Of a stretch of 64,000 nt of DNA, positions 56,958 through 64,000 are shown in pieces. The stretch is from G047528255 sp047528255. GTDB lineage: Bacteria > Bacteroidota > Bacteroidia > Flavobacteriales > Blattabacteriaceae. Position 1 is the stretch's first letter; each line of letters opens with the position of its first letter. A program made the translations under genes and the position numbers. The DNA lies in contig CP180024.1 in the NCBI GenBank assembly GCA_047528255.1, forward strand, positions 930,001 to 994,000. The letters are read 5' to 3'. Under the pieces are notes generated by a model. It did not search any database and was not told where the DNA came from. It saw only the letters and a list, made by a program, of their open reading frames with translations.

Positions 56958-58151
56958 ATGAGCAATCTGGACAGATACATCAAAGGTGATCGTTACCTAT
57001 GGGCTTTCATAGGCCTCTTAGCTATCTTTTCCTTTTTGCCTATCTACTCCGCTAGTACAAATCTGGTCATAGCACACGGGAATAGCACCGTATTTCATTA
57101 TCTATTCAAACATGCGCTTTTCTTGGTCATAGGTTTCGTTATTCTGTTTTTCACGCAACTCATCGATTACAAATATTTCGGTGGATTGGCTGTTTTGGTA
57201 ATGCCTTTGATATTGATCCTGCTCATCGCTACCCTAGCCCAGGGACAAACAGCAGAAGGAGTTAATGCAGCCCGATGGCTTCGCGTGCCTATCATCAACG
57301 TCTCTTTCCAAACATCTACAGCAGCCACCGTGACCCTTTTAATTTATTGCGCAAGATATCTGGCAAAAAATAAAAACAAACCGATCGGTCTTATGGAATC
57401 TTTCTGGCCATTGCTCATACCTATTTTCATTACCATCGCGTTAATTTTTCCGTACAACGGCTCTACCGGAGCCATTCTATTCGTCTCTACAATGATCTTG
57501 CTTTTCATCGGAGGGTATCCCTTACAATACCTATCGCTCCTACTGCTATCGGTGGTCTTCTTTTCTAGTATATTCATATTTGCCTCGTTCAAATGGAGCG
57601 ACCAAATCCCAAGCAACCGTGTACACACTTGGAAGAACCGCATCGAAAAATTTATGAACAAGGACACTGAAGAAAGCTATCAAGTCAAACGAGCCAAAAC
57701 AGCCATCGTATTGGGTGGCCAATTTGGCCGAGGCCCTGGAAAGAGCGCATTGAAAGCATTCTTACCACAATCCTCATCCGACTTTATCTACGCAATTATC
57801 GTCGAAGAATACGGTTCGATAGGAGGCATCACCCTACTATTTATCTACGTATTGATCCTACTCCGCCTCTTGATCATCACAACAAAAGTAGAACACTATT
57901 TCGGAAGCCTTCTGGTATTTGCCGTAGGCTTCCCCATTATCGCTCAAGCATTAATCAATATGGGCGTAGCAGTAAATTTATTGCCGGTTACAGGACAAAC
58001 CTTGCCGCTGATCAGCGCCGGAGGAACCTCTATATGGATCAGTTGTTTTAGTTTCGGAGTGATATTGAGCGTCAGCCGAGTCATTCAAAAAAACGATCCA
58101 CTGATGTCAAAGACTAAGAATATTAAAAATAATGAAGAAGAAATCGCCTAA
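56958..58151 (+). CDS. ftsW: Septal peptidoglycan glycosyltransferase FtsW
   Basis: FtsW is the SEDS-family glycan polymerase that works with FtsI at the septum. The 397-residue protein has about ten membrane helices. Landmarks are FSFLPIYSAS (about 20), NAARWLRVP (about 104), the SEDS loop QVKRAKTAIVLGGQFGRGPGKS (about 241-262), SDFIYAIIVEEYG (about 273) and the C-terminal LPLISAGGTSIWISC. The ATG follows the murD stop without a gap (TAA-ATG), and the end overlaps murG by 20 bp. Context favours FtsW over RodA. Confidence 0.93.
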   Translation: MSNLDRYIKGDRYLWAFIGLLAIFSFLPIYSASTNLVIAHGNSTVFHYLFKHALFLVIGFVILFFTQLIDYKYFGGLAVLVMPLILILLIATLAQGQTAEGVNAARWLRVPIINVSFQTSTAATVTLLIYCARYLAKNKNKPIGLMESFWPLLIPIFITIALIFPYNGSTGAILFVSTMILLFIGGYPLQYLSLLLLSVVFFSSIFIFASFKWSDQIPSNRVHTWKNRIEKFMNKDTEESYQVKRAKTAIVLGGQFGRGPGKSALKAFLPQSSSDFIYAIIVEEYGSIGGITLLFIYVLILLRLLIITTKVEHYFGSLLVFAVGFPIIAQALINMGVAVNLLPVTGQTLPLISAGGTSIWISCFSFGVILSVSRVIQKNDPLMSKTKNIKNNEEEIA

Positions 58152-59247
58152 AATCCTTATTTGTGGAGGAGGTACAGGAGGACACATCTATACAGCTATT
58201 GCCATCGCAGACGCACTCAAAAAACGCTTATTGGAAATAGGCCACCCGGCAAAATTCCTATTCATCGGAGGAAAAGACCGTATGGAAATGGAAATAGTCC
58301 CCAAAGCAGGCTATGACATCAAGGGATTTTGGATATCAGGCCTACCAAAAAAACTCACGAAAGAGGCAGTTATGTTTCCCTTAAAAATCATTAGCAGCTA
58401 CAGAGATTGTATGAAAATATTTGGATCCTTCCACCCTGATGTAGTCATCGGAACAGGAGGTTACGTCAGTGGAATTCCATTATACTTGGCGCACAACAAA
58501 AAAATTCACACATTCATCCAAGAACAAAACGTAACCCCCGGGTACACAAACAAAAAAGCAGGATGGAATTATGCCAAAAAGATATTCGTAGCTCATGAAA
58601 AATCCCTGCTCCATTTTCCCAAACAAAAGACCATACTTACCGGAAATCCGCTACGTTCGAAAATACTTTCCCCGATGCCCGATCGTAAGGAAGCTTACAA
58701 AAAATTTAACTTTACCCCCGAAAGACCTGTCATACTCTCCATAGGAGGTAGCCAAGGAGCGCGCAACATCAACAACGGTTGGATCAAAGGAATCGAAAAA
58801 CTCGTAGAACAAGACATCCAACTACTATGGCAAATAGGAAAAAACGATTTCCAAAAAGTACAAAACGATCCCGATTTCCAACACCCCAACATCTGTTTGA
58901 ACAAATTTATCGATGACATGCATATGGCCTATGCCGCAGCAGATATCGTCGTATCACGTGCCGGAGGGTTAGCCATATCAGAACTTGCAGCGCTAGGGAA
59001 GCCTTGCATCCTGATTCCCTTTTCGAAAGCCGCACAAAATCATCAAACCGAAAACGCAAAATACCTGGTCGATAAAAAATCCGCTATAATGATCCACGAT
59101 GAAGAAATACAACAAAAAATGGTCGACATAGCTATATGCATAGTCAAAAATCAAACCGAAAAAGAAACCCTATCAAAAAACATCCTCACCATAAGCAAGC
59201 CATACGCGGCACAAGACATAGCAGAAGAAATCATAAACTTCTTATAA
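58132..59247 (+). CDS. murG: UDP-GlcNAc:lipid I N-acetylglucosaminyltransferase MurG
   Basis: MurG converts lipid I to lipid II on the cytoplasmic face of the membrane. The 371-residue GT-B enzyme shows the first glycine-rich loop ICGGGTGGHIYTAIAIADAL (about 8-27), the second HPDVVIGTGGYVSGIPLYLA (about 102), SIGGSQGARNINNGW (about 201) and the donor-site segment VVSRAGGLAISELAALGKPC (about 273). The start lies 20 bp inside the ftsW end, which fits coupled translation. The frame is intact. Confidence 0.96.
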   Translation: MKKKSPKILICGGGTGGHIYTAIAIADALKKRLLEIGHPAKFLFIGGKDRMEMEIVPKAGYDIKGFWISGLPKKLTKEAVMFPLKIISSYRDCMKIFGSFHPDVVIGTGGYVSGIPLYLAHNKKIHTFIQEQNVTPGYTNKKAGWNYAKKIFVAHEKSLLHFPKQKTILTGNPLRSKILSPMPDRKEAYKKFNFTPERPVILSIGGSQGARNINNGWIKGIEKLVEQDIQLLWQIGKNDFQKVQNDPDFQHPNICLNKFIDDMHMAYAAADIVVSRAGGLAISELAALGKPCILIPFSKAAQNHQTENAKYLVDKKSAIMIHDEEIQQKMVDIAICIVKNQTEKETLSKNILTISKPYAAQDIAEEIINFL

Positions 59248-59250
59248 AAA

Positions 59251-60606
59251 ATGAATATGAAGGCCATAAAAAATTTCTATTTCCTGGGGATCGGAGGCAT
59301 AGGAATGAGTGCATTGGCCCGCTATTTCCACGCTATGGGAAAGACCGTAGCAGGATATGACCGAACTGAGACAAACCTATCCCGGCAAATGGAAAAAGAA
59401 AACATACCTATCACCTATCAAGACAGTCCCCACACCCTACCCCACTGGCTCAACCCTAGGGACAGTCTGATTGTTTACACTCCTGCCTTGCCCAAAAACC
59501 TCCAACAATGGCAAGTGTTAAAAAACCGATTCTATCCCATCAAAAAACGTTCGGAAGTGCTGGGCTTGATCACACAAAACAGTTTTTGCCTAGCTGTAGC
59601 CGGAAGCCACGGAAAGACGACCACCTGTACATTACTGGGGCATATCCTTCACAACGCAGGAAAAAAAATCACAGCCTTTTTGGGAGGAATAGCGGAAAAC
59701 TATCAATCCAACCTCATCTTCGGAGGCCAAGAAATATTAGTAGTGGAAGCAGACGAATTCGATCGATCTTTTCTACAATTATCACCAGATATCAGTTGTA
59801 TCACCTCGATAGACGCCGACCATCTTGACATCTATCAAGACAAAAAAACACTAGAAAAAGCCTATCAAACATTTGCCGAACGATTGAAACCGAAAGGCAA
59901 ACTCTTTATAAAAAAAGGCATCCCCATTTCAGGAGGCATCACATATGCCTCTGAATCAAAAGCTGACTATTATTCAGACCACCTCCAATTAGAACAAGGC
60001 CATTTTCTTTTTGATTTTTACAGCCCTGAAGAAACTTGGAAAAACTTGCCCCTACCCCTACCGGGCAGACACAACCTAGAAAACACAACAGCTGCTCTAG
60101 CAATGGCCTTACAAATGAAAGTCACCGTCTATGAAGCCCGAGCAGCGCTGTCCTCATTTCGAGGAGTAAAACGACGGTTTTTCATCCAACACCGCTCCGA
60201 TAAAAAAATTTATATCGATGACTATGCCCATCACCCCACAGAGATCGACGCGTTGATCCAAGCGACAAGAGAACAATTTCCCAATAAAAAAATTTTGGGA
60301 ATATTCCAGCCCCATCTCTTCAGCCGTACAAGAGACTTCCAAGAAGCCTTTGCAAAAAGTCTGAAAAAACTCGATGCACTGATCCTACTGGAAATCTATC
60401 CAGCCCGAGAGCCCCCTATTGAAGGAATCACATCCGAGGCCCTACTGAAAAAAATAAAGCTCACGGAAAAAGAAACCTCTAATCTCTCAGATGTTTTGGA
60501 AAAAATTCGTACGAAAAACTTTGATGTGCTGCTTACCATAGGAGCTGGAGACATTAACACACTGGTCACACCGATCAGAAAATGGTTAGAGGAACAATAC
60601 GGTTAA
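59251..60606 (+). CDS. murC: UDP-N-acetylmuramate:L-alanine ligase MurC
   Basis: MurC adds the first amino acid, L-alanine, to UDP-MurNAc. The 451-residue ligase shows the Rossmann loop FLGIGGIGMSALA (about 11-23), the ATP loop VAGSHGKTTTCTLLG (about 116), EADEFDRSFLQL (about 167), SIDADHLDIY and DDYAHHPTEI (about 323, where the family's adenine/substrate contact lies). The start is ATG at 59251 or, two codons later, ATG at 59257. It is 3 bp after murG and abuts ftsQ. murB and ddl, present in proteobacterial clusters, are absent, as is usual in Bacteroidota. Confidence 0.96.
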   Translation: MNMKAIKNFYFLGIGGIGMSALARYFHAMGKTVAGYDRTETNLSRQMEKENIPITYQDSPHTLPHWLNPRDSLIVYTPALPKNLQQWQVLKNRFYPIKKRSEVLGLITQNSFCLAVAGSHGKTTTCTLLGHILHNAGKKITAFLGGIAENYQSNLIFGGQEILVVEADEFDRSFLQLSPDISCITSIDADHLDIYQDKKTLEKAYQTFAERLKPKGKLFIKKGIPISGGITYASESKADYYSDHLQLEQGHFLFDFYSPEETWKNLPLPLPGRHNLENTTAALAMALQMKVTVYEARAALSSFRGVKRRFFIQHRSDKKIYIDDYAHHPTEIDALIQATREQFPNKKILGIFQPHLFSRTRDFQEAFAKSLKKLDALILLEIYPAREPPIEGITSEALLKKIKLTEKETSNLSDVLEKIRTKNFDVLLTIGAGDINTLVTPIRKWLEEQYG

Positions 60607-61332
60607 ATGAAAAGAAAACTCAGATACATCACAGTCTCATTAACTGCAACAGCAATTATCATACTGATATGCTTTTTCCGAAACCTCCACGATGAAAGAC
60701 CTTTTAAAGGAATGAAGATCACGATCGACACCTCATCAGGAAACTTCTTTGTAAGCGATAAAACCGTCAAACGTCTCATACTCTCCGTTGAATGCTCCAT
60801 CAAACAAAAAAAATTAAAATCTATCCACACAAAAGAAATAGAAAAAAAACTCAACGATTATCCTTTTATACAAAAGTCCGAAGTGTTCCTCAATATCGAT
60901 GGCACACTTCACGCCACCGTCCGACAACAAGAACCCATCTTAAGAATCAAAGAAAACAAAAAAAATTACTATCTAACCAAAGAAGGACAACCTATGCCCC
61001 TTAATCCAGACTACTCAGCCAAAGTCATCCTAACCGAAGGCCCTATTTCAAAAAAAGACCGAAAAGACCTTCTCAATCTTGTTCATTACATCGATAATGA
61101 CAAACTGTTAAAAAATCAAATCATCGGCATCCAAAAAATCGCACCTGATTCATTTAATTTGATCCCACAAATAGATCGACACACTATAGAATTCGGTCCA
61201 TTGACAAACTTTGACGAAAAGTTCAACAAGCTAAAAGCCTTCTATAAACAATATCTGAATAAGATTCAAATCGAACAATACAAAATCATTAATTTACAAT
61301 ACAAAAACCAAGTCGTCGCAACAAAAAGATAA
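60607..61332 (+). CDS. ftsQ: Cell division protein FtsQ
   Basis: FtsQ is a bitopic septal protein that links early and late division proteins. The 241-residue protein has a short basic N-terminus, one membrane helix (about 7-25, YITVSLTATAIIILICF), then a POTRA-like region (about 35-110, FFVSDKTVKRLIL, LNDYPFIQKSEVFLNIDGTL) and a beta domain (NFDEKFNKLKAFYKQYLNKI near 210). Sequence conservation in the family is low; place between murC and ftsA supports the call. It starts directly after the murC stop. Confidence 0.88.
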   Translation: MKRKLRYITVSLTATAIIILICFFRNLHDERPFKGMKITIDTSSGNFFVSDKTVKRLILSVECSIKQKKLKSIHTKEIEKKLNDYPFIQKSEVFLNIDGTLHATVRQQEPILRIKENKKNYYLTKEGQPMPLNPDYSAKVILTEGPISKKDRKDLLNLVHYIDNDKLLKNQIIGIQKIAPDSFNLIPQIDRHTIEFGPLTNFDEKFNKLKAFYKQYLNKIQIEQYKIINLQYKNQVVATKR

Positions 61333-61336
61333 ACTC

Positions 61337-62704
61337 ATGGAATACCAAGACGTTGCCGTAGGCCTTGATATAGGTACAACAAAAATCGTAGCCGTCATAG
61401 GACTAAAAAACGAACACAACAAAATCGAAATCCTCGGAGTAGGACACTCCAAAAGCATCGGCGTGCACAGAGGTGTAGTAAATAACATCACCCAAACCAT
61501 CGAGTCCATCCGACGAGCAGTGAGCGAAGCCGAACGCAACTCAGGCATCAACATCAAAGAAGTCACCGTCGGGATCGCCGGACAACACATTAGAAGCCTA
61601 CAACACAGCGATTACATCACCCGACCGGATTTCGAAGAAGTCATCAGTCAAGATGACATCAAACGCCTAATCAAACAAGTACACAAGCTCATCATGCTCC
61701 CGGGTGAAGAAATCATCCACGTCCTGCCCCAAGAATATAAAGTAGACAGCCAAGGAGAGATCAAAGAACCCATAGGTATGTACGGCAACCGCTTGGAAGG
61801 AAACTTTCATCTGGTCGTCGGACAAGTTTCCTCTATCCGAAACATAGGCCGATGCGTCAAAGCCGCAGGCTTGGATCTGTCTGGAATCACACTAGAACCC
61901 TTGGCCTCCGCCGAGGCTGTGTTGAGTCTTGAAGAAAGAGAAGCTGGCGTAACTCTAATCGATATCGGAGGCGGTACCACAGACATCGCTATCTTCAAAG
62001 ACAACATCATTCGTCATACCGCCGTAATACCCTTCGGAGGCAATATAATCACCGAAGATATTAAAGCAGGCTGCTCTATCATCGAACGGCAAGCAGAACA
62101 ACTAAAAATAAAATTTGGCTCAGCCTGGCCCGGAGAAAACAAAGAAACCGAAATAATATCCATACCTGGCCTGAGAGGACGCGAACCTAAAGAAATATCC
62201 CTGAAACGTCTCTCTCAAATCATCAACGCACGCGTCAGTGAAATCCTTGAACAAGCATACATGGAGATAAAAAGCTACGGGAATGAAGAACAAAAAAAAC
62301 GCCTCATAGCCGGCTTGGTCATGACTGGAGGAGGCGCACAACTCAAACACATTCGCCCGCTGAGCGAATACATCACCGGCATGGACGTACGCATCGGCTA
62401 CTCGAACGAACACCTCATCTGCGGAAAAGAAAACAACCTTACCCATCCCGAATACGCCACAGCCGTCGGCTTGGTGATGAAAGGATTGGAACGACTGTCA
62501 AATCAAGAAAATCAAAAGCTCAAAAAAACTATCTATCCTGACGAAACACGCTCACCGGAAAAATCTTTCGAAAATATTACAGACAAAGATATCTCAGAAG
62601 AAATCCCCCCAACCCGAAAAGAAACAAAAAACAAAGAACGATCTCGATCCTTTATCGAGACCTGGGGCGATAAATTTCGTCAAATATTAAACGATACCGA
62701 ATAA
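61337..62704 (+). CDS. ftsA: Cell division protein FtsA
   Basis: FtsA is the actin-like protein that tethers FtsZ to the membrane. The 455-residue protein has the ATPase phosphate loops VAVGLDIGTTKIVAVIG (about 6-22) and VTLIDIGGGTTDIAIF (about 201), the SHS2/1C subdomain between them (about 85-165, VTVGIAGQHIRSLQ), and AGLVMTGGGAQLKHI (about 326). A linker leads to a C-terminal amphipathic helix (FIETWGDKFRQIL) that serves as the membrane target. It begins 4 bp after ftsQ and precedes ftsZ by 38 bp. Confidence 0.95.
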   Translation: MEYQDVAVGLDIGTTKIVAVIGLKNEHNKIEILGVGHSKSIGVHRGVVNNITQTIESIRRAVSEAERNSGINIKEVTVGIAGQHIRSLQHSDYITRPDFEEVISQDDIKRLIKQVHKLIMLPGEEIIHVLPQEYKVDSQGEIKEPIGMYGNRLEGNFHLVVGQVSSIRNIGRCVKAAGLDLSGITLEPLASAEAVLSLEEREAGVTLIDIGGGTTDIAIFKDNIIRHTAVIPFGGNIITEDIKAGCSIIERQAEQLKIKFGSAWPGENKETEIISIPGLRGREPKEISLKRLSQIINARVSEILEQAYMEIKSYGNEEQKKRLIAGLVMTGGGAQLKHIRPLSEYITGMDVRIGYSNEHLICGKENNLTHPEYATAVGLVMKGLERLSNQENQKLKKTIYPDETRSPEKSFENITDKDISEEIPPTRKETKNKERSRSFIETWGDKFRQILNDTE

Positions 62705-62742
62705 CCCCCCCCTTCATACATATAAAAGAAAAATCCACACCC

Positions 62743-64000
62743 ATGGAAAATATCCGATTCGAACTCCCCAAAAATCGATCAGCCGCTATCAAAGTAATAG
62801 GCATAGGCGGTGGAGGAAGCAACGCAGTAAACTACATGTTTGAACAAGGAATAACGGGCGTAGACTTCATCGTTTGCAACACCGACGCACAAGCCCTCAA
62901 CAGCAGTCCGGTACCGGTAAAAATTCAATTAGGAGCCTCGGTAACAGAAGGACTAGGCGCCGGAGCTGACCCCGAAGTAGGAGAAAAAGCAGCCCTGGAA
63001 AGTCTCGAAGAAATAAAAAGCATACTCGACACCAACACCAAAATGGTCTTCATCACTGCAGGCATGGGAGGAGGAACCGGAACAGGAGCCGCTCCGATTA
63101 TCTCCGGAATTTCCAAAGAGCTGGGTATGCTCACCGTAGGAATCGTCACCATTCCCTTCTATTTCGAAGGACGAATGCGGCTCGAACAAGCCCAAAAAGG
63201 AGTTAAATCCTTAAGAGAAAATGTCGACTCGCTTATCGTCATCAACAATGATAAGCTACGCGAACTATACGGAAACCTCGGTTTCAAAGCCGGTTTTGCC
63301 AAAGCTGATGAAGTATTGACCACCGCAGCCAAAGGCATCGCCGAAGTTATCACCCACCACTACAAACAAAACATCGACTTGCGCGACGCCCGAACAGTAC
63401 TCAAAGAAAGTGGAACAGCCGTAATGGGATCATCTGCAGCAGACGGAGAAAACCGAGCCAAGGAAGCTGCCGTACGAGCACTGGATTCCCCACTGCTCAA
63501 CGACAACAAAATAACTGGTGCCCAAAACGTGCTCCTTCTAATCGTATCCGGAAAAATAGAAATCACTATTGACGAAATAGGAGTCATCAGCGACTATATC
63601 CAGACAGAAGCAGGAAACAATGCTAACATCATCATGGGAATCGGAGAAGACGAAAATCTCGAAGAAAGCATCTCAGTGACCATCGTAGCCACAGGATTTC
63701 CAACAGAAGTACAACGGAGCATCAGCCACGAAGAAAAAAAAATATTCCATACCTTAGATGAAATCACCGAATCGAAACCTATTGCTTCAGAAGAAAGTCT
63801 TAATGGCTTTCTTCATACAAAATCCGATCGAAAAGTCCAGAACATGTCACAAAAATTTTTAAAAAGCCGATACGAAAATACACCAGATCTGGAACAAGAC
63901 CGCATGAACATCCCCCTAAACCGTTTCGAAGCTACTTCAATCGAAACCTTGACAAAAACACAACAGTATACACTCAAAAACGTGCTTGAAGAAGACCCAT
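62743..64000 (+). CDS. ftsZ: Cell division protein FtsZ (3' end beyond the window)
   Basis: FtsZ is the tubulin-like GTPase that forms the division ring. The first 419 codons are present from the ATG at 62743 (MENIRFELPKNRSAAIKVIG). The nucleotide-binding loops are IGIGGGGSNAV (about 19-29), the tubulin signature GGGTGTGAAPIIS (about 109-121), and NNDKLRELYG with the catalytic T7-loop region around NIDLRDARTVL (about 210-220). The variable linker begins near residue 330, and the conserved C-terminal peptide lies outside the window. The frame is open to the last base. It is the last visible gene of the cluster. Confidence 0.95.
   Translation, partial: MENIRFELPKNRSAAIKVIGIGGGGSNAVNYMFEQGITGVDFIVCNTDAQALNSSPVPVKIQLGASVTEGLGAGADPEVGEKAALESLEEIKSILDTNTKMVFITAGMGGGTGTGAAPIISGISKELGMLTVGIVTIPFYFEGRMRLEQAQKGVKSLRENVDSLIVINNDKLRELYGNLGFKAGFAKADEVLTTAAKGIAEVITHHYKQNIDLRDARTVLKESGTAVMGSSAADGENRAKEAAVRALDSPLLNDNKITGAQNVLLLIVSGKIEITIDEIGVISDYIQTEAGNNANIIMGIGEDENLEESISVTIVATGFPTEVQRSISHEEKKIFHTLDEITESKPIASEESLNGFLHTKSDRKVQNMSQKFLKSRYENTPDLEQDRMNIPLNRFEATSIETLTKTQQYTLKNVLEEDP

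Noticed and set aside
1..64000. CRISPR array, tRNA or rRNA genes
   Set aside because: I found no regularly spaced short repeats and no tRNA- or rRNA-like stretch in any gap; the only dispersed repeats are the IS copies.

Overview
The window looks like a chromosomal segment of a flavobacterium (phylum Bacteroidota), most likely a host-restricted or recently bottlenecked lineage. The evidence is phylum-typical gene content: a quinol-oxidising alternative complex III in the order actABCDEF, a class II HMG-CoA reductase of the flavobacterial mevalonate pathway, a DUF3098 protein in an ftsX-uppP-truB operon, and an FtsL-like gene in a complete division/cell-wall (dcw) cluster. Several promoters carry the Bacteroidota -7 element TAnnTTTG. 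The lineage itself is inferred from content; I could not run a similarity search.

From 1 to about 49.2 kb, single genes and short operons alternate with decayed copies of one IS5-like insertion sequence. I delimit 16 copies or fragments, about 15.5 kb or roughly a quarter of the window. Their termini begin GAGAACGTTG (transposase 5' side) and GAGACCATTG (3' side), a full copy is about 1.27 kb, and none has an intact transposase. Between them lie ybeY-mnmG, menB, HMG-CoA reductase, an mpg pseudogene, recG, gdhA, leuS, mgtE, gcvP, gyrB, ftsX-DUF3098-uppP-truB, convergent rpsP and rimM, a cysteine desulfurase, the act operon and a SPOR-domain protein. The IS copies sit between transcription units, not inside operons, as expected if insertions within essential genes were purged.

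From 49.2 kb to the end runs an uninterrupted dcw cluster: mraZ (pseudogene), rsmH, ftsL-like, ftsI-type PBP, murE, mraY, murD, ftsW, murG, murC, ftsQ, ftsA and ftsZ (cut by the window end). The genes overlap or abut and must be co-transcribed. UppP (lipid carrier recycling) and FtsX belong to the same process, so a peptidoglycan wall is retained. MenB (menaquinone) and the Act complex (menaquinol oxidation) point to aerobic respiration; GcvP and GdhA to amino-acid metabolism.

I did not find a convincing undescribed system. The observations most worth following up are: a decayed mraZ whose three-repeat MraZ operator is still legible; a murD that seems to begin with ATA; an IS end that supplies the mgtE stop codon; six out of six IS-IS junctions joining opposite orientations; a 5-bp target duplication for this IS; a parS-like palindrome before mnmG; and a hairpin leader immediately before rpsP.
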